Origin: Cannabis sativa
Lineage: Eukaryota > Streptophyta > Magnoliopsida > Rosales > Cannabaceae
Assembly: GCF_029168945.1 (NCBI RefSeq)
Contig: NC_083607.1
Coordinates: forward strand, 32,969,257-33,033,256
DNA length: 64,000 bases
Direction: 5' to 3'
In this document: piece by piece, positions 1-11,946 of the stretch
Layout: the number at the start of each line of letters is the position of its first letter
Position numbering within the stretch: the first letter of the stretch is position 1
The notes under the pieces: model-generated
What the model was told of the DNA's origin: nothing
What the model saw: the letters and a program-made list of their open reading frames with translations, nothing else
The model's database searches: none
Made by a program: the position numbers and the translations under genes

Positions 1-620
1 CCTGAATAAGCATCCATGAAGCTTAATATTTCGTGCCCGGTTGTTGCATCGACGAGTTGATCGATTCTTGGAAGTGGGAAACAGTCTTTAGGGCATGCTT
101 TGTTGAGGTCTGTAAAGTCAATACAGACTCGCCATTTCTTGTTCGGCTTAGGCACGAGTACTGGGTTCGCGACCCAAACTGGGTAAAAGGCTTCAATGAC
201 GAAATTGTTATTGCGCAGCTTTTCAACTTCATCTTTCAGGGCTACTACTCGTTCTTTATCCAGCAATCTTCGTTTTTGCTGAACTGGTCAGATGTTAGGA
301 TCAATATTCAGGACGTGCGAAATAATAGAAGGATCGATCCCGACCATATCCGCATGTGACCTGGGAAAAACATCTAGGTTTGCTCTCAGAAATTTTATCA
401 ATTTCGATTTTACTTCGAGCAACAAACCCTTTCCAATTTTTAGCTTTCTGGCCGGGATAGCTGGATCGATCTCGATCTCTTCTAATTCTTCCACAGGTCC
501 AACATTGCTGCTTGGGTCGCCAAGTCGAGGATCCACATCTTCATCCTCGCCTTGGGAAGTTTCCTACTTGGGAATAGTTATTCCCTTGTCTGGGCTCTAG
601 CTGGAGGATATTTCCTTCTT
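1..620 (-). pseudogene. Tat-type Ty3/gypsy copy A: start of reverse transcriptase region (cut by window edge)
   Basis: On the minus strand, reading down from about 600, the translation shows the linker between protease and reverse transcriptase (begins DPRLGDPSSNVGPVEEL near 536). It then shows the N-terminal RT block, including the CIDFTDLNKACPKD and FPLPRIDQL motifs near 60-140. The same order and near-identical protein occur on the plus strand at 31678-32200 (copy D), so the two are one family. The frame is broken between the two blocks, so this is a relic. The palm catalytic motif would lie beyond position 1 and cannot be seen. RT would copy the element's RNA into DNA in cytoplasmic particles. 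Confidence 0.85.
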
Positions 621-692
621 AGCCTTGGCCATTGCAAGGTTGTAACATTCCCGAGCAGGTTGTTGATTCCCTCTAAGGCACCCTACCCCGTT

Positions 693-1322
693 TTATGTTG
701 GGAACTTTAGGCATGAGTGAAATATTGATGTGGCAGCTTTTAAGTCATACAAGACTGGTCGGCCTGGCATTACGTTAAAGGCTGAAGGAACATCCAATAT
801 CAGGAATTGTGCCATGATAGTTATGCTCCTCGGAGCTTGTCCAACTGTGAGGGGTAGCCGGATTTGTCCTAGAGGTGCAACTCCCTGACCGGAGAAACCA
901 TAGACGAGCTGAAGGCATGGAGTTAAATCCTTTAGCTGGAGCCCCATCTTCTTGTAAGTAGTCTTAAACAAAATGTTGGAAGAAGCCCCATTATCGATCA
1001 TGGTTCTGGCCACCATTTTGTTTGCTATCTGGACTTCCACGACCAGCGGGTCGTTGTGCGGAAATATTTTTTGGACAACATCTTCGTTGTTGAACGTTAT
1101 GGATGGCTCTCCTACACGTGGAACTTTGGGCTTCCTCTCTTCCACGGCCAGGATGACTTCTTCTTGCTCGTATTGAGCTGCTCGGGCATACCTTTCTCGA
1201 GCTTTGCCCGTGTCTCCAACGATGTGCGGGCTTCCAATAATGACTTGCAAGTGTCCATCTATTGGCGGAGGCACCAGATCCTGGTTATTCTTACCTTGGT
1301 TAGCCTTGACGTACTTTTGCAA
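693..1322 (-). pseudogene. Tat-type copy A: aspartic protease region
   Basis: A 209-residue minus-strand open segment carries the retropepsin-like signature IDNGASSNILF, with the catalytic Asp present, followed by a hydrophobic ILDVPSAFNVMPGRP block typical of the flap/C-terminal part of plant Tat-type proteases. The protease would cut Gag-Pol during particle maturation. It lies between the gag relic (higher coordinates) and the RT segment (lower coordinates), in the expected minus-strand order. The homologous segment in copy D (30973-31521) has Asn in place of the catalytic Asp, so copy A is the better preserved of the two here. Flanking frameshifts disconnect it from gag and RT. Confidence 0.8.
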
Positions 1323-1450
1323 GTGCGGGTTATTTTACTTGATCAGAAGTTCTATTTCCCGCTTCAAGTTGTAACATTCGTTGGTGTCGTGGCCGTAGTC
1401 TCCATAGAACCGACAAAATTTGGTCATGTCCCTTTTGCTGGTATCTTTTT

Positions 1451-3290
1451 TCATGGGCCCGGGTTCTTGTACGGAATTAACGATTGAGTTGCTATGTACA
1501 CACTTTCTATATCTTCAGTTAAGATAGTGAATGCAGTGTGTTTGGCGTGCTCACGGGGAGTCTGTCCGGGCTTTTCAGTGAACTTTCCCTTCTTCCCGTT
1601 TCCTTGCTTGTGGTTGTTGCCTGAACGCTTGCAACTTGAATTGCTGGAATAATGGGGAAGTTGGGCAGACATTCTAGGGGAAGGAACCTTCGTCTTGCTT
1701 GGCTTTTGTTCACCTTCTGCTCGCTGAATGGCTTCTTCGAGCTTGATGAAACCTTCGGCCCAGTCAAGGAAATCACTCATTCAGTCGACCCATCCGTTTT
1801 TCCTTATATCCTTCCACAGTTTAACAAAGACTTCAATGCCCCCCAGTATAGCGGATAACTTTCCATCCTCGGTTACCCGTGACACCTTAGTCGCTTCCTT
1901 CATGAATCTACTAATGTATGGCCGGAGTGGCTCGCCGGGTCGCTGTTTACTTTGACCAGATCTCCCAAATGCAATGGGAGCTAACGTGAGGAAGAGAATT
2001 GTGCATGGAATTTCGAAGAGAAGGTTTTCCATGAACTAAACTTTCTTGAAGCCAACTTGAAATACCATTGCTGTGCGGCTTCCGACAGAATGGCGGGGAA
2101 GATTCTACAACATATGTCTCCTCGTACCCCTTGTAAATCCATCTGCATCTCAAAACACTTGAGATGGGAGAGAGGATCTTCTCTCCCAGTGTACATCTTC
2201 CACGTTTGCATCTTGAACTTGTGGGGTAGTGGCAGGAGATTGATCTCTGGTGAGAAGGGAGTTCCGCGTGCACGGTCTAACTCGAGATCATTGTTACGCT
2301 GCCCGGCCATGCCATAAAGCATATTCTTTAGTTCGTCGAGCTGCGCCTGTACGGCTGCGCTGACTTGATTGACATTTTGGTCGGGTTGGATTACGTCAGC
2401 GTCTTTCTGAGCGGGGATTTGAGTATGGGCTCTGGGCTGCACATTCGTTGTAGTATTCTGCTAGTCTTTTCCCCTTCTTCTGTTTAGATCATCCCTTAGG
2501 TCATGGGTTGTTTCGAGCCTATCAAACACAGAAGAACCTGGCTGCCTTAGCGATTGGTTCGCTTGGTTGACAGGTGGAATGGCTCCATTATTTTGCGTGG
2601 ATCCGTCGAGCATGGCTCCTCCTGATGAATTCCCAAACAAGGTCTGCCCGCCTACCTCTTGACCCACGAGTGGAACTCGTGACCGGGGATTGGACGGCTG
2701 ACCGTTTGTTGTCAAGGAGGCATTCATCCTCGGGTCATCCTCCGTTTCCCCCAGGGAAATGACGCTCGACATTTGTTGGCCTACAGTCTGATAGGTTCTT
2801 CGTATCAACACAGTAGCTTGCTGACTACGATCTTCGATTTCTGGATGGTGGGCCCTTAATGCTTCAATCTCTTTGTCTCTCCACTCGGCGAACATACGCC
2901 TCTGTTCATCAAACACGAGGTTTACTGCGGCACGTAATTCCTCCTAATCATGATGCAGAGCATTGCTATGACCCTGCACGAGTTAAAGCGCAGCGTGGAG
3001 GTTTTGCAATTCGGTTGCGTCTCCGATGGTCGTTTGGGCGTTGATGCTTGGTGGAATAGTCGTGTTACGAACGCTCTGTTTGTGTGCAGAACCGTTGTTT
3101 TCCAATCTCTTGCACACCAGGGGCAGTTTCAGTAACAGGAGTTGTCCCACCATCTACCACGCTTCCCGTCTGTCGAATATTGACAGCCGGTGGAATCCTT
3201 GAACACGCTGCAATATCGGATCCAGCGTCTGTGAGCTTGCTGGGTCGGACAGGCCTCTACAAGTTTATACCATCGTGTCGAATATTGAAA
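1451..3290 (-). pseudogene. Tat-type copy A: gag relic
   Basis: Minus-strand gag in at least three pieces. One begins near 2916 (FDEQRRMFAEWRDKEIEAL, a predicted helical segment). One spans 2442-1981 and carries the retrotransposon-gag core (LPHKFKMQTWKMYTGREDPLSHL). One spans 1780-1451 (SDFLDWAEGFIKLEEAIQRAEG, then a basic Ser/Lys-rich tail). The pieces lie in different frames, so frameshifts separate them. The order and sequence match copy D at 28976-30720. Gag would form the virus-like particle. No full-length product is possible from this copy. Confidence 0.8.
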
Positions 3291-3312
3291 AGAGCGATAT
3301 GTGATTCTTCTC

Positions 3313-3330
3313 TCAATGAAACCACCAAAA
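3313..3330 (-). other. Primer-binding-site region of Tat copy A
   Basis: Directly inside the LTR end (minus strand TCAACA at 3331-3336) lies TTTTGGTGGTTTCATTGA, identical to the same position in copy D (28927-28944). Its place next to the LTR marks it as the probable minus-strand DNA primer site. I did not match it to a particular tRNA. Confidence 0.55.
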
Positions 3331-3700
3331 TGTTGACTTCGCTTTTAACCAACGACAATGAGTCTTTTTGATAAGCGATAAACGATATGTCGTAATGAGA
3401 ATATAATAAAGCAATAACAAGACACAAAAATTTTATAGAGGTTCAGCCCCGAGCAGTTCGGTAATAGCCTAATCCTCGCTATTTGTATTGACTTAAGAAT
3501 AAGAACGAAGTTTCCTTTTCTTATAGCTCTTAAAATAGTATCTCTGAATATATAATTCTTAGATAGCCTTAGCTTACAATGCTTCGGCTTACAATATCTC
3601 GGTCCTTTGCCCAGTGAACATTCCTCACTATTTAAAGGGCTTGAAACTTGAGGAGGAAGAGTTTCCTCTCTCGTTACAATGCGCATAAACAGAAAGATTG
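3331..3700 (-). repeat. Tat copy A LTR, distal (R-U5) part
   Basis: The right part of the 5' LTR of copy A in minus orientation, ending in TCAACA at 3331. It aligns with 28515-28926 of copy D. At 3627-3636 the sequence that reads TATAAATAG in copy D has become TTTAAATAG, so the core promoter is weakened. The LTR is interrupted after 3700 by chromovirus C and resumes at 21307. The five bases 3696-3700 (GATTG) are the target-site duplication of C. Confidence 0.85.
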
Positions 3701-5556
3701 TGTAAAGACCGCACATGATTAGTACTTTAAATTATTAAATAATTAGGGTTTATGTATGAGATTTTATTATTATTTATAAAAATACATATTCTGGGAATTT
3801 ATTTTAGTTCGTATATGTTTATTATGCTATTTTTGTAAATTTCTCAATTCTGTGATTGTGTTCGGAAGCTGTGGAAAGTGACGTTGGGCCTTTAGAGAGT
3901 TGTATCTTATAAGATTTAGAATGTTATCGGGGTATCGTTGTTAGATATTAGTGTTGTTGGTTTTCCAGGGGTCCGCAAATGACTTAATTACCCTTGTGGG
4001 TTATTAGCTACTTGTTAAATAGCTAGAGGGGTATAGTAGTCTTTTCGAGTTAATCTCTATTTTGTCTTTTATAAAAATATATGCTGAATATATAACTTAG
4101 TAATTTTAAAAGAAAAGGAAAAAAAAAAAAGGAAACCATTTTCTTGAATAGAAAAATTGAGAGAAACCTAGGTTTTTCCTAAGTCTTTCTTCCCTTTCCT
4201 TTTTAACCTTCAAGCATAGCAAAGGAAGAGGGATTTCATTGCTGTGATTCTCTGAGTTCCAGCAAGGATTTGAACTTCAATCAAGGTAAGAATCCCTAGG
4301 TTTTTCTAATTGAGCTTTAGTTAAAAGTTAGGTTCAATATAGCTTGAGTTTTGATATTTAAGTTGCTGTAGGAACTAAGAGAGGTTTGATTTGATAATCT
4401 GGAGATTATTTGATATTGTTTAAGTTTATTTGAACTGAATTTATTTGTTGATTTGAGATTTGAGCTAAGTTAGAGTTTGAGAACTCAAACCTAGCTCTTT
4501 AATGGTGAATTGGAAATTTGTGAGGATTGTTGAATTCTAATGCTTGGGATTGGTTTAATATAGTATATACAGGTATTCTGGGAGTTTTTAGAAAGTTTGG
4601 GTTTAAATTGAGGTGTGGAGGTCAAATTTTTGGTTCCCAGTCGAGAACCGGAATTCCGGTTCCTGGGAGCCTGTGGCAACCGGTCGACCGGTTGGTCCTA
4701 GGAACCGGACTTCCAGTTGGGAACCGGCCTGCCAGTTGGGGCTTTTTCCCGAGCCTTAGTTTTTCTCGTTTTTGTGTAATATAGGGTATTGGCATCCTAT
4801 TTATCGATAGGGTTAATGTTAGTTTTGTTTTAGCATCCCCGATAAGTGTTTTAGCGTGTCTCTCATCGAGTTCTCAATATTATAGTTTAAGGCCCTGTAA
4901 AGCGTTGAGCTGCATTTTCCACTCAGGCTGACCGGCACACTTGAGCACGGAACGAGGTAAGATAGCGTAAGAATTTATATATGAATGTATATGTTTGTGT
5001 TAGTATAGTGTTGCATATTGAGGTTGTTACGGTGTTACCAGCACGAGTACCTAGGGTACGTCGTGTTCGTTGTATAACACTTAGTAATTCCCGGGAGTAC
5101 AGTTAGGGCTCTACCAACACGAGTACAAAATTGGTACTTTAGTGCATTTGGTACAGTAGTCGTACTACCCTTAAGAACGTTCTTAACCATTTGGTGAGCT
5201 TGATTATTGAGCGTAGGGCGGCTTAACCATAAAGCCGACATCGCATTATTTTTATACATTTCTTGCATATCTTACTGAGTCTGTTGACTCATCAGTTTGC
5301 TACCTTGTGTAGGTAAAGGAAAAGCAAAGATGGAGGAACAGTGAGATAGAGCTTGGCAGTGATTGTACATATCGCGGCAGTGCAGCGTGGAGAGTTTCGG
5401 TTTTTGTTATTATTTTGGAGTCTGTATTTTGAGGTTGCATGCTAGCAAGTTTTAAAAAAAAAGGTTTACCTATATATTAGTAAAATACTTTTAAAGTATT
5501 CGAGATCCCAACCCATATAGTTATAAAGATATAATAAATTAAAGTTAATCTTTCGA
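3701..5556 (+). repeat. Chromovirus C 5' LTR, first part
   Basis: Begins TGTAAAGACC and is highly similar to the 3' LTR at 19410-21270. It is interrupted at TTCGA (5552-5556) by element B; the last 30 bases of this LTR lie at 14488-14517. It contains a GC-rich block of nested palindromes at about 4640-4740 and the inverted pair TGAGTC/GACTCA at 5276-5291, followed by a GTAGGTAAAGGAAAAGC block that is shared with element B. Confidence 0.92.
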
Positions 5557-7629
5557 TGTAATATCCCAGAAAATAAATAATATTTAAATGGACATATTTT
5601 ATTAAATATGTAATTACTTGGAAAATGAAGTAGGATTATGATCTTACTTAGGTGAATTTTTGAGAAATTATTTAATGAAATACGTTATTTTGGGCCCGGT
5701 AATTGTGGAAATTTAGCTATGTGGTTAGCAATGTCACGACATTAAATGAAAGGATTATTTTAAGAATATCCCGGATTAAGTTAGAATTTTATTAGAATGT
5801 CGGAATGGGGAGTTAGTAAAATTACCAAAATGCCTCTAGGGTTTTTTTTTTAAAAAAAAAATTATGTGAGAGGGGTAAATTAGGAATTCAAGAAAATATT
5901 TTTTTGAATTTTTCTTTTCTTTTCTTTGCTGCTGCCTTTTGTTGTAAAAAGGAAGGAATTTTAAAAAAAAAAAAAAGAAAGAAAAGCTTTTTAAAAGGAA
6001 GAAGGAGTTTCCTTCCAAGAGAAGCAACCTCTTTTTCTCCACCTTCTTCTCCTTTTTCCTTCGAGCAGCTGAACCAGCCTCAAGAGGGATTGGTTTGCTT
6101 CAGCCAACACCAATTTTCAGAGCTAAATTCCATCTCCAAGTTGACCTTGCACCCTAGGTAAGTTCATCCTTTTAGTTTTGGTGTTTTCTTAGGTTTTCAA
6201 GCTAGGTTTTGTTACTTTTTTGAAAATTTTCAAAGCTGTAGGTTTAGTGAAGGTGTAGGTTTGTTATCCAAGTTAATTATGGTCTGTTAATGCATGTTTG
6301 GATTGAATTCATGGCTGTTGGGATTGATTGGAGAGTGAGGAAGCTAAAAGAAACTTGATTTCTTCACTTGAGTGTGTGATTTCAAGCTAGAGATTGAACC
6401 ATTGTGTTTTGCAGCTTAGGTTATGTTATATGTATGTTAATAAACTGTTCTGGAAAGTTTGGATAGGTTTGGAGGGGTTTTGGTTCGATTTTGGTGAAAA
6501 GGAACTATTGTTCCTGGTCTGCCAGAACCGGTCGACCGGATGGGTTCTGGTATACCAGAACCGGTCGACCGGTTGCCTGCAGGGGAGATTTTCTTCGGGT
6601 TTGTTTTATATTCAGTTTTGACCCGGGGAGTTGTGTACTATCTGTTTTAAATTAAATATGGGATGCTTGACCTAAATTGGGGTTGTTGGGAGTTAGGTTG
6701 CATTTGATTTCTAAATTAGGGTTTTAAATCCGGAATATTATGTTAAGGTATTTATTGTGTTTCAATTGTCGTGACATAGGACCGGGATTGCCTAGCTTGT
6801 TTTTCCACCCAAGTCGGCCATATTCTTGACTTCTGAATTAAGGTAAGAAAAGTGGTAAGCACCATATGTGGTTAAAAATCAATGAATGAATGGAGGTGAT
6901 CTTGATTATTATCATGATATTGATTAAAGCTTATTAAGCCTAGGTTATTACCTAGGGTTGGGAACGGTTATTACCGTTATGAGTAATTACTCTTGAAACC
7001 ACGGTTAGGTTTCTTACTTATCGTTTGCGTTATCGGGCAACGATAGTGACATATTCAGCTCGTATGTAACGAGTGGTAAAAGTGGTACTTTATTAAGTAC
7101 CAGAAATGTATGATGTTTAAGAAAATGCTTGTTATTATCGAATAGTGAGTAAACATAATGGCATGAGATTAAGTGGATAATCACTTTCTTTCAATTATTG
7201 TTTTGATCACTTTCTTACTGAGTCTCTGTGACTCACTGGTGCTTTATGGTGCAGGTAAAGGAAAAGCTAAAGTCGAACAACCATGAGTTATGGTCACAGC
7301 AGCAATGTACATACCAGCCGCAGGCAGCCCAGTTTACAGGATGCTCTATTTTGATTGTATTTTGGAAAATATAAAGGTTATGCTGTAAAATACTTTGAAA
7401 CCAGTTTGTAAATATTTTGGAAACAGGGGGACCCCATAAATCATGTTACTTATCTTTTGTTAAAACAATTTAAAGGTTAAGTTTTAACTATCAAAATTTT
7501 AATTACCCACACTTTTAGTGTAATTACTTCTTATACCAAATCTTTTTTGTCGATAACCTCAGACCAATAATTATTGGTATTTTAAATAAAGTGCACACAC
7601 GTGGCGTCCCTGTTGGTCAGGGCGTTACA
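5557..7629 (+). repeat. Element B 5' LTR
   Basis: A 2073-bp LTR almost identical to 12443-14482 except in three places: a cluster of differences at 6515-6590 around the palindromic ACCGGTCGACCGGT block, a second small GC-rich cluster near 7310-7335, and about 33 extra bases near 7540-7575 that the 3' LTR lacks. It contains TGAGTC/GACTCA inverted bases at 7219-7235. Confidence 0.95.
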
Positions 7630-7632
7630 ACA

Positions 7633-7644
7633 TGGTATCAGAGC
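7633..7644 (+). other. Element B primer binding site
   Basis: TGGTATCAGAGC lies three bases after the 5' LTR. This is the usual plant retrotransposon match to the 3' end of initiator methionine tRNA, so the element would be primed by that tRNA. Confidence 0.9.
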
Positions 7645-7870
7645 GCCAAGGTTTTTAGATCCTGAAGACTGGTTTGATATGTACATTGGCTGCAAGGACC
7701 TGATCGACTCATGGTTTAGTAAGTTTTAAGTTAAAAGATAGTTTGCTAATTTTCTGATTACCTGATTATCTGAATTATGTCGATATCAGAATGTTGTGGG
7801 AAGGATTATAATATATGGAAATACTTATCAGTATTGTTATTACTTGGAATGTGATCGCAGGTGTATAGTT

Positions 7871-9069
7871 ATGCACCCAAGGCGGACTGGTAGGGGTGCC
7901 CGCGAGCTAGCTGGGCTCGGGGCTGCCGGTGAGGGGGAGAACCCTTTACCACCACCTAATTGGGAACAGTTATATGCTGCCATGCAAGAAACTATTCGGC
8001 AGCAGGGTGAGCAAATCAGAGAATTAAGAGAGCAGCGAGCTCAGCCTGCTCTAAATCTTAATCCTGATCCTCCGGTACCTCTAGTAGTGCCACCGGATGC
8101 AGGGAATCATTTGGAACCATTATATGAACGGTTCAGAAAGCAGAACCCGCCAGTGTTTGAGGGTGGTGCTGATCCACTCAAAGCAGAGCAATGGATGAGT
8201 ATGATAACATCCATTTTCGATTTTATGCGAGTTGAAGATAATGACCGGGTCAGGTGTGCTACCTATATGCTACGAGATGATGCCCGTATTTGGTGGGAGA
8301 TTGTATCTCAAGGCCACGATCTGAATAATATGACCTGGGAAACTTTTCGGGCCTTATTTTTTGAGAAGTATTATAATGAGTCTATTAAGGCAGCAAAGGC
8401 AGAAGAGTTTATACGGTTAACTCAGGGTAGTATGACTGTGACAGAGTATGCTACTAAGTTTGATCGACTGGCAAAGTTTGCCTCAGATGAGGTGGCTACT
8501 GAAGCTGCTAGAAAAGCCAAGTTTATTCGGGGGCTGGATGAACACATCGCCCAGGATGTGATTGTTGCTTCTAAACAACCGGGGGTTGCCCGAACTTATG
8601 CTCAGATAGTTGAGTTGGCTTTAGTTTCTGAGGGTGCAGAGGCTCAGATACGAAAGAAAAATATTGCCAGAAGAGATTCATGGAAACAATCGGCGAGTCT
8701 GCTGGTTCGGGTAGGGGTACTGATCTTGGTGACCGCAGGAAAAGACCTAGTGAAACATCTGCAGCAGGCCCAAACAAAAGATTCCAGGGTAACCAAGGTT
8801 TCCGTCGTAGTGGGAATGAGAACTGGCGGACTTTTCCTGAATGTCCAAGGTGTAAAAGGCATCACCTGGGCGAGTGTCAAGCTAGGGCCTGTTTCCACTG
8901 TGGAATGGTGGGTCACATGAAGAGAAATTGTCCACAATTGCTACGGTTAGAGCAAAAGAAGGATGATACACCTGCTCCTGCCCGAGTGTTTGCCCTGACT
9001 CAAGCTGAGGCTGATGCTGGTCCTTCTACTGTGACGGAGTCGGCTTTACGTTCTTTGGTACTTTATTGA
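7871..9069 (+). pseudogene. Element B gag with CCHC zinc knuckle (frameshifted)
   Basis: The first ATG of the frame is at 7871 (MHPRRTGRGARELAG). The gag core follows, with PLYERFRKQNPPVFEGGADP, then WMSMITSIFDFMRVEDNDRV, then FFEKYYNESIKAAKAEEFIRL. The frame shifts by one base near 8680, where the product continues as METIGESAGSGRGTDLGD and reaches a CX2CX4HX4C knuckle (CFHCGMVGHMKRNC, about 8900-8940). Translation stops at 9067. Gag would build the particle and the knuckle would bind genomic RNA. The length and order are normal for chromovirus gag; only the frameshift breaks it. Because the LTRs are so similar, an assembly error at the indel is possible. Confidence 0.85.
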
Positions 9070-9186
9070 TTGTATTAATTGATTACGGTGCGACGCATTC
9101 TTATATTTCAAGTAGAATAATTGAGCGGTGAATAAACCTAGTGATGTGCTTTCTAGAGGTTTTGGAACCTTGTTGCCTGCGGGGAG
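9070..9186 (+). pseudogene. Element B protease, active-site region (broken)
   Basis: In the third frame the segment reads DYGATHSYISSRIIER at about 9081-9128. This corresponds to the aspartic protease motif D-S/T-G-A, with Tyr replacing the usual Ser/Thr. At least two further one-base shifts occur between 9070 and 9187, so protease cannot be translated continuously with gag or RT. Enzyme role: particle maturation by Gag-Pol cleavage. The motif change plus clustered indels indicate loss of function or a local base-calling problem. Confidence 0.7.
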
Positions 9187-11946
9187 TTGGTTATCTCCGG
9201 CGGGTGGGTTCGATCCCTTCCGGTGTTTGTGGAAGGAAGAGAGTTATCGATTGATGCGATAGAATTAAATCTGGAGGATTTTGATGTTATTTTGGGGATG
9301 GATTGGCTTGCTAAATACAACGCCACCATTGATTGTAAAAGAAAGATGGTAACTTTTCAGCCTGAGGGCGAGGACCCTTTTGTATTTGTGGGTAAGATGC
9401 AAGGATCTCGGATTCCCTTAATTTCAGCCCTTAAGGCAAGGGATTTGTTGTGTGAAGGGTGCATTGGTTTCTTAGCAAGTGTTGTGGATATTTCCAGGGA
9501 ACCACTAGCGGGACCGGAGCATGTCCCAGTGGTTCGAGAATTTCTGGATGTGTTCCCAGAAGAGTTACCAGGGTTGCCACCAAAACGTGAAATTGATTTT
9601 GAGATTGATTTAATACCAGGAGCCGAGCTCGTATCGAAAGCTCCCTACAGATGGCACTGCGGAGAGCTGAAAGAGTTAAAAGTTCAATTACAGGGGATGA
9701 TGGATTTAAAATTTACTAGACCTAGTACTTCACCTTGGGGTGCACCAGTTTTGTTTGTGAAAAAGAAAGATGGAACATTACGAATGTGTATAGATTATCG
9801 GGAGTTAAACAAATTAACAGTGAAGAACAAGTACCCTCTGCCAAGAATAGATGATTTATTTGATCAGTTGCAGGGTAAAACTGTCTTTTCTAAGATTGAT
9901 CTTCGATCTGGTTATCACCAACTGAGGATTCGAGAGGAGGATATTCCCAAGACAGCTTTTCGGACCCGGTATGGTCATTATGAATTCCTGGTAATGTCCT
10001 TCGGATTAACAAATGCCCCGGCAGCATTTATGGATTTGATGAACCGAGTGTTCAGAGATTTTCTGGATGATTTTGTTATTGTCTTTATCGATGATATTCT
10101 AATTTATTCAGACTCGGAAGAGACTCACGAAAGACATCTTCGAATGGTATTACAACGTCTCAGGGAGCATAAGTTGTATGCCAAATTTAAGAAATGTGAA
10201 TTTTGGTTACCTCAGGTGAGTTTCTTGGGGCATGTTGTGAGTAAAGATGGTATTTTAGTGGATCCAATAAAGGTTGAAGCAGTGCGTGACTGGCCTCGAC
10301 CTAAGTCAGCAACTGAAGTTAGAAGTTTCCTGGGGTTAGCAGGGTATTACCGAAGGTTTGTTGAGGGCTTTGCAAAGATTTCTACGCCTTTAACTGAGTT
10401 GACCCGAAAGAATTGTAAGTTTGTTTGGACTGACAAGTGTGAAGGTAGTTTCCAGGAATTGAAGCAAAGATTGATTACCGCTCCTGTGCTAACCTTACCA
10501 AAAGGTGACGAAAAGTTTGTGATTTATTGTGATGCGTCCAAACAAGGGTTAGGTTGTGTTCTTATGCAATCAGGGAAAGTGATTGCTTATGCATCCAGGC
10601 AATTGAAGGAGTATGAGCAACGATATCCTACCCATGATATTGAATTAGCAGCGGTTGTCTTTGCACTAAAAGTTTGGCGTCACTATCTGTACGGTGAGAA
10701 GTGTGAAATTTATACAGATCACAAAAGCCTCAAGTACTTTTTCACTCAGAAGGATTTAAATATGAGGCAACGACGATGGTTAGAACTGGTCAAGGATTAT
10801 GACTGCGAGATTCTCTACCACCCTGGTAAAGCAAATGTGGTAGCGGATGCTCTAAGTCGGAAAGGACCAGGGCAAGTTTGTGAACTAAAGGAAATCTCAG
10901 CCAAGTTGGCTGAGGATATGACGAGAGCGGGAATTGAATTTGTAATTGGAAAACTTGCTAATATCACCATACAATCTAACCTATTGGGAAGAATTAGAGT
11001 AGCCCAACAAGGTGACCTTGAGCTACAGGGACATAAGGAGAAGTTAGAGGCTGGATTGGCAAGAGACTTTTCATACTTATCTGATGGGTTGTTGCGATAC
11101 AAAAACAGAATCTGTGTACCGATTGACCAAGAAATCAGACAAGAGATTCTTGATGAATCTCATACTACACCGTACTCCTTACACCCGGGAACAACCAAGA
11201 TGTATCATGATGTGAAAGCTTTATATTGGTGGCCGGGTATGAAGAGGGATATTGTTGAATATGTGTCAAAATGCTTAACCTGTCAACAAATTAAAGCAGA
11301 ACACCAAAGGCCGGCAGGTTTGCTTCAACCTCTAAAGATTCCTGAATGGAAATGGGAAGACATCACCATGGATTTTGTGGTGGGATTACCCAGAACAGTA
11401 GGGTATTATGATTCTATTTGGGTGATAGTGGATCGATATACAAAGTCTGCTCACTTTCTCCCGGTGAGGACAACGTATACAGTGGATCAATATGCTGATT
11501 TGTATATTAAGGAAATAGTTCGACTTCATGGTGCCCCAAAGTCGATAGTTTCAGATCGAGATCCAAAATTTACATCCAAGTTCTGGGGAAGTTTACAGCA
11601 AGCAATGGGTACTAAGTTGAGATTCGATACTTTTCATCCTCAAACCGATGGTCAATCTGAAAGGACTATCCAGATACTTGAGGATATGTTGAGGGCATGT
11701 ATAATGGACTTTGAAGGTTCTTGGAACAAGTACCTACCTCTGATTGAGTTTTCTTATAACAATAGTTATCAGAATACCATTGGCATGGCTCCGTATGAGA
11801 TGCTTTATGGAAGGAAATGTCGATCACCTATTCACTGGGATGAGGCTGGTGAACGTAGGTATCTTGGACCTGAAGCTGTCCAAAGAACGAGCGAGGCTAT
11901 TGAGAAGATTCGAGCTCGTATGCTTGCTTCCCAAAGTAGACGGTAA
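9187..11946 (+). pseudogene. Element B pol: protease tail, RT, RNase H, integrase
   Basis: A 919-residue open stretch. Protease C-terminus ([16 protein letters not shown]) is at about 9285. RT runs from about 9640 to 10250, with [18 protein letters not shown] and the catalytic FIDDILIYS box near 10084. RNase H runs from about 10510 to 10850 ([26 protein letters not shown]). Integrase runs from about 11140, with the HHCC finger ending [14 protein letters not shown], then core residues in [20 protein letters not shown] and GQSERTIQ. A local scramble at [11 protein letters not shown] (about 9645) and a one-codon loss before FHPQTDG (about 11628) distinguish it from element C. The frame ends at a TAA at 11944, where family members continue into the GPF/Y domain. 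The enzymes would replicate and integrate the element. Confidence 0.92.

Noticed and set aside
5836..6161. Phe- and Lys-rich frames in both strands
   Set aside because: Poly-A/poly-T rich LTR sequence, repeated at 12720-13050 in the 3' LTR.
7633..7644. tRNA gene
   Set aside because: Only the short primer-binding match next to an LTR, no cloverleaf.
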